A DNA stretch of 32,701 nt, taken from contig DMBU01000195.1 in assembly GCA_003446015.1 (NCBI GenBank), positions 1 to 32,701 of the forward strand, written 5' to 3'. Shown here piece after piece: positions 1 to 7,691 of the stretch. Every line of letters starts with the position of its first letter. Within the stretch, counting starts at the first letter, position 1. The DNA comes from Bacteroidales bacterium (lineage in GTDB: Bacteria > Bacteroidota > Bacteroidia > Bacteroidales > UBA12077). The notes under the pieces are model-generated. The model worked only from the letters and a program-made list of their open reading frames with translations. It ran no database searches and was not told where the DNA came from. A program made the position numbers and the translations under genes.

Positions 1-118
1 TGGGGCAAATAATTGATTTTCTATATAATAAAAATCTAGTATGCATAAAAGCGGACAATCAAATAAATTAATAAAAAGTTCAAGATATTTTAGAATAGCC
101 CTACTTTTAATAAATCAT

Positions 119-126
119 TATATTTG
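119..126 (+). promoter_or_regulatory. Candidate -7 promoter element for mscL
   Basis: TATATTTG matches the Bacteroidota housekeeping consensus TAnnTTTG. It would start transcription near 133, leaving a leader of under 20 bases before the ATG at 151. No clear -33 TTTG partner is seen. A start codon at the TTG at 124 would lie inside this element, which supports choosing the ATG at 151. Confidence 0.5.
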
Positions 127-150
127 TTCAAACTCAATATCAGATCTAAT

Positions 151-582
151 ATGAAAATAATTAAGGAATTTAAAGAATTTGCTGTTAAAGGAAACATGAT
201 GGATATGGCCATCGGTATTATCGTAGGAACTGCTTTCGGGAGAATAATTACTTCTTTAGTTGAGGATGTAATTATGCCTCCATTTGGATATCTGCTAGGT
301 AGATTTAATTTTGCAACCTTAAAGGTCATTCTTAAAGAAGCTGAGTATAATGATGCTGGTATAAAAGTAAGAGATTCAATTAATTTAAATTATGGTAATT
401 TTATACAAGTATTTCTGAACTTCATTATTATTGCAGTTGCCATATTTTTCTTCATAAAATTAATTAATATGGTTAGACGAAAAGCAAACGATCCGGAAAA
501 TACATCCATACCTACTCCTAAAGATATTGAGTTACTATCTGAAATACGGGATTTATTAAAAGAACAAAACAAAAATAAATGA
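151..582 (+). CDS. mscL: Large-conductance mechanosensitive channel MscL
   Basis: This is a 143-residue inner-membrane channel that opens under membrane tension to release solutes during hypo-osmotic shock. The N-terminus (MKIIKEFKEFAVKGN) is the conserved amphipathic helix, followed by TM1 with the pore-lining pattern AIGIIVGTAFGRIITSLV. A loop follows, then TM2 near residues 86-106, then a charged cytoplasmic helix ending EIRDLLKEQNKNK. Length and architecture are normal for the family. The reading frame extends nine codons upstream to a TTG, but family alignment and the promoter position favour the ATG at 151. The stop overlaps the next start (ATGA at 579-582), so it is probably translationally coupled to the MEMO lipoprotein. 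Confidence 0.96.
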   Translation: MKIIKEFKEFAVKGNMMDMAIGIIVGTAFGRIITSLVEDVIMPPFGYLLGRFNFATLKVILKEAEYNDAGIKVRDSINLNYGNFIQVFLNFIIIAVAIFFFIKLINMVRRKANDPENTSIPTPKDIELLSEIRDLLKEQNKNK

Positions 583-1643
583 AAAGACAATACATATATT
601 CGTTTATTCTGATTTTTATTTTTGTAATAGCTTGTACACAAAAACAACAAAATAGTGAGCAGAATATTAGACAAGTAATCGATACTATTGGATTTGCTAA
701 ATACGATTGGCAAATGGATAGTATAATGAAACGTTTAAACATTTCCAAAACATATGATAAAACCTGGCGTATTGCAATTAGTCCGCATGATGATTACACG
801 TATGTTGGTGATTTATATCCTAATACCTTACATGGCTTAAAAGCTAAAACAGTTGTTTTATTTGGTGTTGCACATAAGGCAAGAAATTTTAATTTAGAGA
901 ACAAAATCATTTTCGACTCATATGATTCCTGGTCTGCACCTTATGGTAACGTTAAAGTCTCCTATATTAGAAACGAGATGATATCAAAATTACCTGATAG
1001 TTTACATGTTATTCACGACGAAATGCAAAGTATTGAACATTCTTTGGAAGCATTAATTCCTTTTTTACAATACAATAATCGGGATTTAGAAATAATTCCT
1101 GTTTTGGTTCCTTACATGACTTACGAAAAAATGCAACAAATTGCTAACTCTTTTTCTGAAGCACTAGCAGAGATAATTGTAGATAACAATTTAAAATGGG
1201 GAGAGGATATTGCTATTTTAATTTCAACTGATGCTGTTCATTATGGCGACGATGATTGGGGCGATAAAAATTATGCACCTTATGGAACCGATAGTATCGG
1301 ACTGTTACAAGCAAGAAATCACGAACTGGAGATCATAAATAATTGTCTGGTTGGAAATATTACGAATGAAAAAATTAAACAATTTGTAAATTATACAGTT
1401 CAGGATTTGGATTATAAAGAATACAAATGGACCTGGTGTGGCCGTTATTCTGTTCCTTTTGGATTATTAACCGCTGAAAAACTAAATAAGGAGTTGAATG
1501 GAAATCAGTTGAATGGAATTTTTGTTAGATATTCAACTAGTATTGATCATCCTTATTTAAAAGTCGATGATTTGGGAATGGGAACCACTGCACCTGCAAC
1601 TAATAATCACTGGGTTGGTTATGCAGCAGTTGCTTATGAATAG
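579..1643 (+). CDS. MEMO/AmmeMemoRadiSam-B family lipoprotein
   Basis: This 354-residue protein has a lipoprotein signal (hydrophobic stretch, then C19 in FVIAC), so it should be anchored in the envelope. The rest matches the MEMO1 / AmmeMemoRadiSam system protein B family: SPHDDYTYVG (H70), GVAHKARNF (H99), EHSLEALIPFLQ (about 153-164), STDAVHYG (H221) and TWCGRY (C287). H70, H99 and C287 align with the His, His, Cys residues that bind metal in human MEMO1, so the metal site looks intact. The usual bacterial partners (AMMECR1 domain and radical SAM protein) are not nearby. It overlaps mscL by four bases and sits six bases before the histidine kinase. The family's biochemical role is debated, so no reaction is assigned. 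Confidence 0.85.
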   Translation: MKRQYIYSFILIFIFVIACTQKQQNSEQNIRQVIDTIGFAKYDWQMDSIMKRLNISKTYDKTWRIAISPHDDYTYVGDLYPNTLHGLKAKTVVLFGVAHKARNFNLENKIIFDSYDSWSAPYGNVKVSYIRNEMISKLPDSLHVIHDEMQSIEHSLEALIPFLQYNNRDLEIIPVLVPYMTYEKMQQIANSFSEALAEIIVDNNLKWGEDIAILISTDAVHYGDDDWGDKNYAPYGTDSIGLLQARNHELEIINNCLVGNITNEKIKQFVNYTVQDLDYKEYKWTWCGRYSVPFGLLTAEKLNKELNGNQLNGIFVRYSTSIDHPYLKVDDLGMGTTAPATNNHWVGYAAVAYE

Positions 1644-1649
1644 TCAGGT

Positions 1650-3455
1650 ATGAAAAGAGATGCATCTATTGTCAGAAAATTAATTGTCTATTTTTTGCTG
1701 TTAAATATTTTTACAGTTATTGTTGTTGGATCTTATTCGTATTACAGGGCTAAAGACGCTTTAGTCGAACGAACTTTCGATCAGCTAACCTCAATAAGAA
1801 TAGAAAAAAAATACCGGATAGAAAGATTTTTTAACGACAGAATACAAGACCTTAATTTAATTTCAAAATCAGAAGATGTAAGAAATATCATTAATTATCT
1901 AAAGGCAAGCAATATACCTAATGATAATTATAAAACTTTAATCTATAAAGAGTATGAGAGATTCTTGCAAAAACACTTCTTTTCAGATAATTATTATAAG
2001 AGTTTTTATGTTATAGATAATGAAGGGGTTTCCGTTTCTTTGAGCACATCGGAGTTTAACACTACCTTTCTAAATTTTGACCCAATTGAGAATTCTTCAG
2101 TAAACAATTTATGGAAACAAATACTAGAAAATCAAGAGGTTCTGATTGAAGATTATAAAATAGATATCCTTACAAATTTGCCTGCAATTTTTATGGGAGC
2201 ACCAATTTTTCGTTCAGAAAAGTTAATAGGTGTAGTAGCAATAGAAATTGATATTGAAGCGATTAATACAATTATGTTTGAAAATAACCCTCACAATGGG
2301 CTGGGTAAATCAGGAGAATCCTATTTGGTTGGAAACGATTTTTTGATGCGCAGCACATCACGATTTCAGAATAATTCTGTATTTAAAACGAAGGTTAACA
2401 CGAATGGGGTTCAAGAGGCATTAAGTGGAAGTACAGGGACAAACTTAATTAAGGATTACCGGAATATTTTTGTGCTTAGTTCTTATGGAGGGGTCGATAT
2501 TCCGGGTTTAAACTGGGCTATACTGGCTGAGATTGATGAAAAAGAAGCAATGATTCCTATTGAATCTATCAGAAATAATATTCTGTATCTAAGTGTGTTG
2601 ATGTCGTTGTTGTTATTTGCTTTTGTTTACATTATTGCAAAAAGAATAAGCTTGCCTATTGTAAAGCTGAAACATGCAGCACAAAATATTACTAAAGGTA
2701 ATTATGATGTTTTTGTCGAAGATATAGTTAGTAACGATGAAATTGGTAGTCTTGTTGATGCTTTTAACGAAATGTCAAAAAAAATTAAAGAGCAAACACA
2801 TAAGCTGAACTTAGAAAGATCAATGCGATTAAGCTCAATGATTGATGGGCAGGAACTCGAACGACAGCGTTTATCCAGAGAGTTGCACGATGGTTTAGGG
2901 CAATCTATCCTGGCTATAAAGATGCGCTTGGAGCGAATGAAAAATGCAAGTCCTGAGAAAACGAAGGAGATTATGGAAGAAGTTCAACAACTCTTTACTG
3001 ATACTATTAATGAGGTTCGAAGTATATCCAATAATTTGATGCCAGCCGTACTTAACGAGTTTGGTTTAGTTGATGCCTTAACAAATTTGTGCCGTGAAAT
3101 AGCTAAAAGTACAGGTATTGAAGTTGAATTTTATCACGATCATTATTTGGTAAATATTGAGGATAAGATTAAAACCTATCTATATCGTATCGCTCAGGAA
3201 GCATTAAACAATATTATTAAACACTCTAAAACTCAACTTGCAAAAATTGAATTAATTTCGGATAAAGAATATGTTTTTTTTAATATATCTGATAAAGGTT
3301 GTGGGTTTAATTATACTGATGATAGGAAATTGTGTGGAAATGGAATCTCAAATATGAAAGAAAGAGTAAATTTGTTAAATGGAAGCATTGAAATTGACTC
3401 GCACAAAGAATTGGGGACTAATATTAAAATTAAGATTCCGTTAAACAACGCATAA
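1650..3455 (+). CDS. Cache-HAMP sensor histidine kinase, NarL/HisKA_3 type
   Basis: This is a 601-residue membrane sensor kinase. TM1 is about residues 11-30, then comes a periplasmic region of about 275 residues with a Cache-like pattern (FYVIDNEGVSVSLS near 119-132, SGESYLVGND near 221-230, AILAEID near 290-296). TM2 is about 310-330 and a HAMP linker runs to about 385. The catalytic half is the NarL-partner type: the dimerisation helix carries SRELHDGLGQ with phospho-acceptor H413, the N box is QEALNNIIKHS (about 517-527), and the ATP lid motifs are DKGCGF (548-553) and GNGISNM (563-569). The response regulator starts two bases after its stop. The Cache ligand cannot be read from sequence. 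Confidence 0.95.
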   Translation: MKRDASIVRKLIVYFLLLNIFTVIVVGSYSYYRAKDALVERTFDQLTSIRIEKKYRIERFFNDRIQDLNLISKSEDVRNIINYLKASNIPNDNYKTLIYKEYERFLQKHFFSDNYYKSFYVIDNEGVSVSLSTSEFNTTFLNFDPIENSSVNNLWKQILENQEVLIEDYKIDILTNLPAIFMGAPIFRSEKLIGVVAIEIDIEAINTIMFENNPHNGLGKSGESYLVGNDFLMRSTSRFQNNSVFKTKVNTNGVQEALSGSTGTNLIKDYRNIFVLSSYGGVDIPGLNWAILAEIDEKEAMIPIESIRNNILYLSVLMSLLLFAFVYIIAKRISLPIVKLKHAAQNITKGNYDVFVEDIVSNDEIGSLVDAFNEMSKKIKEQTHKLNLERSMRLSSMIDGQELERQRLSRELHDGLGQSILAIKMRLERMKNASPEKTKEIMEEVQQLFTDTINEVRSISNNLMPAVLNEFGLVDALTNLCREIAKSTGIEVEFYHDHYLVNIEDKIKTYLYRIAQEALNNIIKHSKTQLAKIELISDKEYVFFNISDKGCGFNYTDDRKLCGNGISNMKERVNLLNGSIEIDSHKELGTNIKIKIPLNNA

Positions 3456-3456
3456 A

Positions 3457-4113
3457 ATGGAGAAAATAAAAATTGTTTTAGTTGATGATCACCGGATGTT
3501 CCGCGACGGAGTAAAATCAGTTTTATCCGACGAAGCAAATATTGAACTTATTGGTGAGCTTGGTAATGGAAAAGATTTATATGAGCTTTTAAAATCAAAA
3601 AAACCTGATCTGATTATTACTGATATCTCTATGCCGGATATTTCAGGAATTGAAATTACCAGGTTTGTTGCTGAGAACTATCCCGAAATTAAAGTTTTGG
3701 TTCTTTCCATGCATTCTAACGAAGAGTTTATTACAAAAGCATTATCGGCAGGGGCAAATGGATATCTGCCTAAAGATACCAGCATGAAAGAACTTCTCGA
3801 AGCGATTAACACTATTTCTCGGGGTGATAACTATTTTAACAAAGAAATCTCTGATACGATACTAAAATCTATAATCAATAAATCAAAATCATCAATTGAA
3901 AGTGCAAGAAGTGAATCCTTAACTAAACGTGAAAAGGAAATTGTAAATCATGTTGTTGATGGTTTTACAAACAAGGAAATTGCAGAAAAATTATTTATTA
4001 GCATCAGAACGGTTGACTCTCATAAGAATAATATTATGCAAAAACTTAAGCTGAAGTCATCGGTTGAGCTAGTAAAATACGCAATAAAAAATAAATTGAC
4101 CAGTCTGGATTAG
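3457..4113 (+). CDS. NarL/FixJ-type response regulator with LuxR-type HTH
   Basis: This is a 218-residue DNA-binding regulator paired with the preceding kinase. The receiver domain has the acidic pair D10-D11, phospho-acceptor D56 (ITDISMP), a conserved Ser near 84 (LSMHS) and K106 (LPKD). The C-terminal LuxR/NarL helix-turn-helix spans about 154-215 (LTKREKEIV, NKEIAEKLFISIRTVDSH). It is complete and of normal length. The start lies two bases past the kinase stop, so the two are co-transcribed. A 15-base palindrome lies 11 bases after its stop and the porin/ammonium transporter pair follows on the same strand; whether it controls them is inference. Confidence 0.95.
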   Translation: MEKIKIVLVDDHRMFRDGVKSVLSDEANIELIGELGNGKDLYELLKSKKPDLIITDISMPDISGIEITRFVAENYPEIKVLVLSMHSNEEFITKALSAGANGYLPKDTSMKELLEAINTISRGDNYFNKEISDTILKSIINKSKSSIESARSESLTKREKEIVNHVVDGFTNKEIAEKLFISIRTVDSHKNNIMQKLKLKSSVELVKYAIKNKLTSLD

Positions 4114-4124
4114 ACAAAGCCACA

Positions 4125-4139
4125 TAGGTAAATTACCTA
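4125..4139. promoter_or_regulatory. 15-base palindrome, candidate operator
   Basis: TAGGTAA and TTACCTA form a perfect 7+1+7 inverted repeat just after the response regulator stop and about 70-85 bases upstream of the candidate porin promoter. No T-tract follows, so it is not an intrinsic terminator. Symmetric half-sites of this size suit dimeric LuxR/NarL-type regulators. Its role as an operator is inferred. Confidence 0.4.
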
Positions 4140-4208
4140 GTTCATTTACAAGAAACTCCCAGATTTTTTTCCGTTTTATTACCGATTGTATTGTTAGTCG
4201 CGTAACAA

Positions 4209-4216
4209 TAGTTTTG
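4209..4216 (+). promoter_or_regulatory. Candidate -7 promoter element for the porin-amt operon
   Basis: TAGTTTTG fits TAnnTTTG, with an upstream TTG (4186-4188) about 20 bases before it, close to the Bacteroidota -33/-7 spacing. Transcription would start near 4223, giving a leader of about 100 bases. That leader contains two short inverted repeats: TTCTAA/TTAGAA at 4232-4245 and TTAAAGC/GCTTTAA at 4264-4282. Confidence 0.5.
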
Positions 4217-4263
4217 TTGCATGTGTAATAATTCTAAAATTAGAAATAACGCATCATTCTTTC

Positions 4264-4282
4264 TTAAAGCAATCCGCTTTAA
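4264..4282 (+). other. Hairpin in the 5' leader of the porin gene
   Basis: TTAAAGC, a five-base loop (AATCC) and GCTTTAA can form a perfect seven-base-pair stem about 43 bases before the ATG at 4325. There is no T-tract, so it may affect message stability or translation. A function is not demonstrable from sequence. Confidence 0.35.
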
Positions 4283-4324
4283 AATCAATTATTTATCACA
4301 ATTTATTTTAAAACTATTTGAACT

Positions 4325-5161
4325 ATGAATCGAAAAGTAAAACTATTCAGTGTTTTATTCGCTATTCTATTAAGTGCAGGCAGTTTGTTTGCGCAAGAAG
4401 AAATAGCTACAGAAGAATCACCCTGGAGTGTCGGAGCCGATTTTGTTAGCCGGTATATTTGGAGGGGTGTCAATTTAGGGGGCTCATCGCCTAGTATTCA
4501 GCCTTATATGGAATTTGATTTTGGGTCAGACAATCATGCGTTTACGATTGGAGCTTGGGGAGCGTATTCTATAAGTGGTACTCAAACCGGACAGGAAGCT
4601 GATCTTTATGTTTCTTATACGGTTAAAGAGATGTTTTCTCTAACCGTTACGGATTATTTTTTCCCTGATGAAACTGTAGGAAGAAATAAATATTTCAATT
4701 ACAACATGGATTGGGATAAAATTAATAGTGGCGAAAAAGCTCAAACAGGTCATGTTTTGGAGGCAGCAATTAGCTTTAATGGAACAGAAAAGATTCCTGT
4801 AAGTTTAATGTTTGCGATGAACATTTGGGGAGCTGACTCTCAAAAATTTAAAGAAGAAGCTGGTGTTATGGTTCCTCAGGATAAGATTGTTATGTCTAAG
4901 TATCTGGAGCTGGGTTATTCAACAGAAGTAAAAGGTGTTGCTATTGATGTGTTTGCAGGAATGGCCCTGGATAATCCTGAAATTGCGAAAGGAGAACCAA
5001 CAGGTTTTTACGGGCAGGAAGCTGCAGGTGTAATTAATCTTGGCTTTACATTATCAAAGGAAATTAAAATTACAGACAATTATTCTTTACCGGTTTTTGG
5101 ATCATTAATTACAAATCCTGAAGCTGAAAATATTTTTATGGTATTCGGAATATCATTCTAA
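4325..5161 (+). CDS. TorF-like outer-membrane beta-barrel (putative porin)
   Basis: This 278-residue protein has a clear signal peptide (MNRKVKLFSVLFAILLSAGS, cleavage near A23). The mature part consists of alternating beta-strand segments. It includes SRYIWRGV near the N-terminus, a pattern seen in TorF-like putative porins, and it ends in VFGISF with a terminal Phe, as outer-membrane barrels do. The ammonium transporter follows 32 bases later on the same strand, so the pair is likely one operon; this suggests a pore or helper for ammonium at the outer membrane, though that is inference. The family is assigned on weak motif similarity, and a general outer-membrane protein of unknown function is the alternative. 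Confidence 0.7.
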   Translation: MNRKVKLFSVLFAILLSAGSLFAQEEIATEESPWSVGADFVSRYIWRGVNLGGSSPSIQPYMEFDFGSDNHAFTIGAWGAYSISGTQTGQEADLYVSYTVKEMFSLTVTDYFFPDETVGRNKYFNYNMDWDKINSGEKAQTGHVLEAAISFNGTEKIPVSLMFAMNIWGADSQKFKEEAGVMVPQDKIVMSKYLELGYSTEVKGVAIDVFAGMALDNPEIAKGEPTGFYGQEAAGVINLGFTLSKEIKITDNYSLPVFGSLITNPEAENIFMVFGISF

Positions 5162-5193
5162 AGCAATTATAATATTAACTAAATCTTACAATT

Positions 5194-6405
5194 ATGTTCG
5201 ACAGTGGTTCAACAACTTTTATGATTTTATGTACAAGTCTGGTTATGCTAATGACCCCGGGACTTGCTTTCTTTTATGGTGGATTAGCAGGTAAAAGAAA
5301 TATACTTGGTATTATGGTACAAACTTTTGTATCATTAGGTATTACAACAATCCTGTGGGTAACCATCGGATTTTCGTTATGTTTTAGCGGTGGCGAAGGT
5401 GGAATTATTGGAAATTTAGATTGGGCGTTTTTAAATGGAATTGCCTTTGATCAGGCTTTCGATAATGGAAAATACCCAATGTATATTTTTGTAGCGTATC
5501 AAATGATGTTTGCAATTATTACTCCTGCTCTTATTACAGGAGCTTTTGTAAATCGTGTAACATTTAAGGCTTATTTAATATTCCTGGTATTGTGGCAAAT
5601 TTTCGTTTATTACCCATTTGTGCATATGGTATGGGGTGGTGGATTATTGGCGCAGTGGGGTGTGTTAGACTTTGCCGGAGGTATTGTTGTTCATGCAACT
5701 GCAGGGTTTGCTGCTTTAGCTTCTGTATTCTATGTTGGTAAACGACGTGACAGGAATTCACCTCCAAACAGTATTCCATTGGTTGCTATTGGTACAGGTT
5801 TATTATGGTTTGGCTGGTATGGTTTTAATGCCGGAAGTGAGTTAGACGTTGATGCAATCTCAACCTTAGCTTTCTTAAATACAGATGTTGCTGCATCTTT
5901 TGCTGCAATAACATGGTTAATTATTGAGTGGGTTAAAGAAGGACAACCCAAATTTGTAGGTTTATTAACAGGTGCAGTTGCAGGTTTAGCAACAATTACT
6001 CCTGCTGCAGGATTTGTGCCATTGTGGGCTGCAATGCTTATTGGTATTTCTGCCGGCGCCGTTTGTTACCTTGCTGTTCAAATGAAAAATAAACTTGGCT
6101 GGGATGATGCTTTGGATGTATGGGGTGTTCACGGTATTGGAGGAACCTTAGGTACAATTTTATTAGGAGTTTTTGCTTACTCTCATATAAACGGGCAAAG
6201 TGGTTTATTAGAAGGAAATGTAAGTTTCTTTGTTAAAGAAGTTGTAGCCGTTACAATTGCTGCAGTATATGCATTTATATTTACTTACTTGATGTTAGTG
6301 ATTATTAATTTGATTTCTCCTGTTAAAGCAACAGAACAGGAAGAAGAGATAGGTATTGATCAGGCATTACATGGCGAAAAAGCATACGACGAAGGAGCAT
6401 TATAG
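5194..6405 (+). CDS. amt: Ammonium transporter, Amt family
   Basis: This 403-residue polytopic inner-membrane protein conducts ammonium/ammonia. Family landmarks are present: MTPGLAFFYGG at TM1, the pore Phe region AYQMMFA (F106), LDFAGGIVVHATAG with D159 and first pore His H167, and WGVHGIGG with second pore His H313. The cytoplasmic C-terminal segment (GIDQALHGEKAYDEGAL) matches the conserved tail that couples gating to PII proteins. No signal peptide is apparent, as in many bacterial homologues. No glnK/PII gene is adjacent, which is unusual for amt. It lies 32 bases after the porin-like gene and is followed by a strong terminator. Confidence 0.95.
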   Translation: MFDSGSTTFMILCTSLVMLMTPGLAFFYGGLAGKRNILGIMVQTFVSLGITTILWVTIGFSLCFSGGEGGIIGNLDWAFLNGIAFDQAFDNGKYPMYIFVAYQMMFAIITPALITGAFVNRVTFKAYLIFLVLWQIFVYYPFVHMVWGGGLLAQWGVLDFAGGIVVHATAGFAALASVFYVGKRRDRNSPPNSIPLVAIGTGLLWFGWYGFNAGSELDVDAISTLAFLNTDVAASFAAITWLIIEWVKEGQPKFVGLLTGAVAGLATITPAAGFVPLWAAMLIGISAGAVCYLAVQMKNKLGWDDALDVWGVHGIGGTLGTILLGVFAYSHINGQSGLLEGNVSFFVKEVVAVTIAAVYAFIFTYLMLVIINLISPVKATEQEEEIGIDQALHGEKAYDEGAL

Positions 6406-6445
6406 TTCTTTTCCGTGTATTGGTTAATTTTAAACAATCATAACT

Positions 6446-6478
6446 AAAAGAGGCTGGCAATTTTGCCAGCCTCTTTTT
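6446..6478. terminator. Strong bidirectional intrinsic terminator
   Basis: AAAAGAGGCTGGCAA pairs perfectly with TTGCCAGCCTCTTTT across a central TT, giving a GC-rich stem flanked by A-runs on the left and T-runs on the right. It lies between the convergent amt (plus) and methyltransferase (minus) genes and can end transcription in both directions. Confidence 0.93.
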
Positions 6479-6487
6479 CTTATTTAT

Positions 6488-7225
6488 TTATCTTCCATCA
6501 ACGTGTAATACCCGTGTTGACTTCTTTAGAGTTCTAAGTACTATAAAAATCAGAAATGTAATAATTAGCGTATATAACCAGAAATCAGTTATCATAAATG
6601 TTTTGGTTGCCAAATAGTTTTTAAGAACATTTAAGTATGCAAAAGATATTCCTACTGCAAATAATCCATTGTATTCTCGTTTCAACACATTTTTAAAGGA
6701 GAATTCTAAATCGGCTTTTTGCCATCCGTTTAATTTTGGGAAGAATGGAGGTGCAGTCATTGACCATTTTTGGTATTGATCACCAAATTTCCCTTTTAGA
6801 AATTGCTCCTCAGCAAACATTATTCTTTCATAATATAACCAGAATAAAAGAACTGTAGCAATTGCAAACCACATATTATTAACATACAGAATTATTCCTA
6901 ACCACATTAAGAAGTTACCCAAATAAAGAGGGTGTCTAACTACAGAATAAATCCCTTTTGTATTAACGGTTTCGGCAACTTGTTTTTCTGTGTTACGTCC
7001 TGATGTTCCTTTAGGTGTAAATCCAATTACTAAAATTCTCACAAAAAGACCTAGAAGTGATATTGCTAAACATAGTATTGACCATGTTAATTCAGGTAAT
7101 TTTATGTCTTGTTTAAACTCAGCAATAAGTGCAATTGTAGCTAGTGGATAAAGGATTACCGGCAAATAACTTCGGTATTTGAAAAACCAGTTTCCTCTTT
7201 TATCAAATTCTTCAACTAAAGACAT
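6488..7225 (-). CDS. Isoprenylcysteine/phospholipid methyltransferase-like membrane protein
   Basis: This 245-residue protein is predicted to be polytopic, with hydrophobic segments near 21-35, 46-68, 103-132, 187-205 and 213-230. Residues 91-115 (GIYSVVRHPLYLGNFLMWLG) and the later EEQFLKGKFGDQYQKW (139-154) are the S-adenosylmethionine-binding signature of the ICMT/PEMT membrane methyltransferase superfamily. The substrate cannot be deduced: bacterial members act on lipids or are uncharacterised. The C-terminal extension of about 80 residues with two further membrane spans is longer than the minimal fold. It is probably monocistronic; TAAATTCG at 7268-7261 on the minus strand is a one-mismatch -7 element. 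Confidence 0.82.
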   Translation of the reverse strand: MSLVEEFDKRGNWFFKYRSYLPVILYPLATIALIAEFKQDIKLPELTWSILCLAISLLGLFVRILVIGFTPKGTSGRNTEKQVAETVNTKGIYSVVRHPLYLGNFLMWLGIILYVNNMWFAIATVLLFWLYYERIMFAEEQFLKGKFGDQYQKWSMTAPPFFPKLNGWQKADLEFSFKNVLKREYNGLFAVGISFAYLNVLKNYLATKTFMITDFWLYTLIITFLIFIVLRTLKKSTRVLHVDGR

Positions 7226-7317
7226 ATTTATAAATTTAAGTTTGGTTAATTTTCTGGCTACGAATTTAAGAATAAATTAGTTATATAATTTCAGAATAAA
7301 AGATCAAGATATGAAAT

Positions 7318-7350
7318 AAAAAAACCCGCTTAAGTAAGCGGGTGTATTTT
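7318..7350 (-). terminator. Intrinsic terminator after the ferredoxin gene
   Basis: CCCGCTTA and TAAGCGGG (7325-7332 and 7335-7342) form a GC-rich stem. On the minus strand it is followed by a run of U residues (A-run at 7318-7324 on the plus strand), about 20 bases past the ferredoxin stop. The T-run on the other side could also let it work in the plus direction. Confidence 0.88.
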
Positions 7351-7364
7351 TTCAAGCTTTTACA

Positions 7365-7532
7365 TTATTCTGGATGAATAGCCTCAACTGGGCAAACATC
7401 TGCGCAAGCACCACAGTCAGTGCAAGTTTCAGGATCAATTTTATAGATATCACCTTCACTTATTGCTTCAACTGGGCATTCGTCAATACAAGTGCCACAA
7501 GCTGTACAATCATCATTTATTACGTAAGCCAT
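7365..7532 (-). CDS. 2[4Fe-4S] ferredoxin, bacterial type
   Basis: This 55-residue protein starts MAYVINDDCTACGTC and ends CPVEAIHPE. It carries two complete CxxCxxCxxxCP motifs: C9, C12, C15, C19 and C37, C40, C43, C47. These bind two [4Fe-4S] clusters for low-potential electron transfer in the cytoplasm. The two halves are near repeats (both contain CPVEAI), as in clostridial-type ferredoxins. It has its own promoter-like element upstream and its own terminator downstream, so it appears to be a monocistronic unit. Redox partners are not encoded nearby; pyruvate or 2-oxoacid:ferredoxin oxidoreductases are the usual ones. Confidence 0.96.
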   Translation of the reverse strand: MAYVINDDCTACGTCIDECPVEAISEGDIYKIDPETCTDCGACADVCPVEAIHPE

Positions 7533-7569
7533 GATTTTTTATTTTTAGTTTAAATTTTTTTATTCACTA

Positions 7570-7577
7570 CAAAATTA
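7570..7577 (-). promoter_or_regulatory. Candidate -7 promoter element for the ferredoxin gene
   Basis: On the minus strand this reads TAATTTTG, an exact TAnnTTTG match. It would give a leader of about 30 bases before the ATG at 7532. A well-placed -33 element is not evident. A 19-base palindrome (7633-7651) lies upstream of it. Confidence 0.5.
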
Positions 7578-7632
7578 TTTCCTTAATTTAAATTGAAAAA
7601 CAATTAACCTATTAAATGATATTTTTCGATTA

Positions 7633-7651
7633 ATTTAGAATAATTCTAAAT
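7633..7651. promoter_or_regulatory. 19-base perfect palindrome
   Basis: ATTTAGAAT, a central A and ATTCTAAAT form a perfect inverted repeat between the amidohydrolase stop and the ferredoxin promoter. No T-tract follows on either strand, so an operator is more likely than a terminator. The core TTCTAA/TTAGAA pair also appears as an inverted repeat at 4232-4245 in the porin leader. Confidence 0.4.
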
Positions 7652-7691
7652 AACGTGTTTAGCAAATTTGATTCGAGCTGTAACGTGTTTA
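7651..7691. repeat. 11-base direct repeat, 30-base period
   Basis: TAACGTGTTTA occurs at 7651-7661 and again at 7681-7691, with starts exactly 30 bases apart. The second copy includes the amidohydrolase stop codon (TTA on the plus strand). It may be a small duplication or paired binding sites. Confidence 0.6.

Noticed and set aside
90..329. 79-codon minus-strand frame overlapping mscL
   Set aside because: It is antisense to a strongly conserved channel gene and has no recognisable motif.
390..748. Minus-strand frames of 107 and 76 codons across the mscL/MEMO junction
   Set aside because: They overlap two well-supported genes and show no family features.
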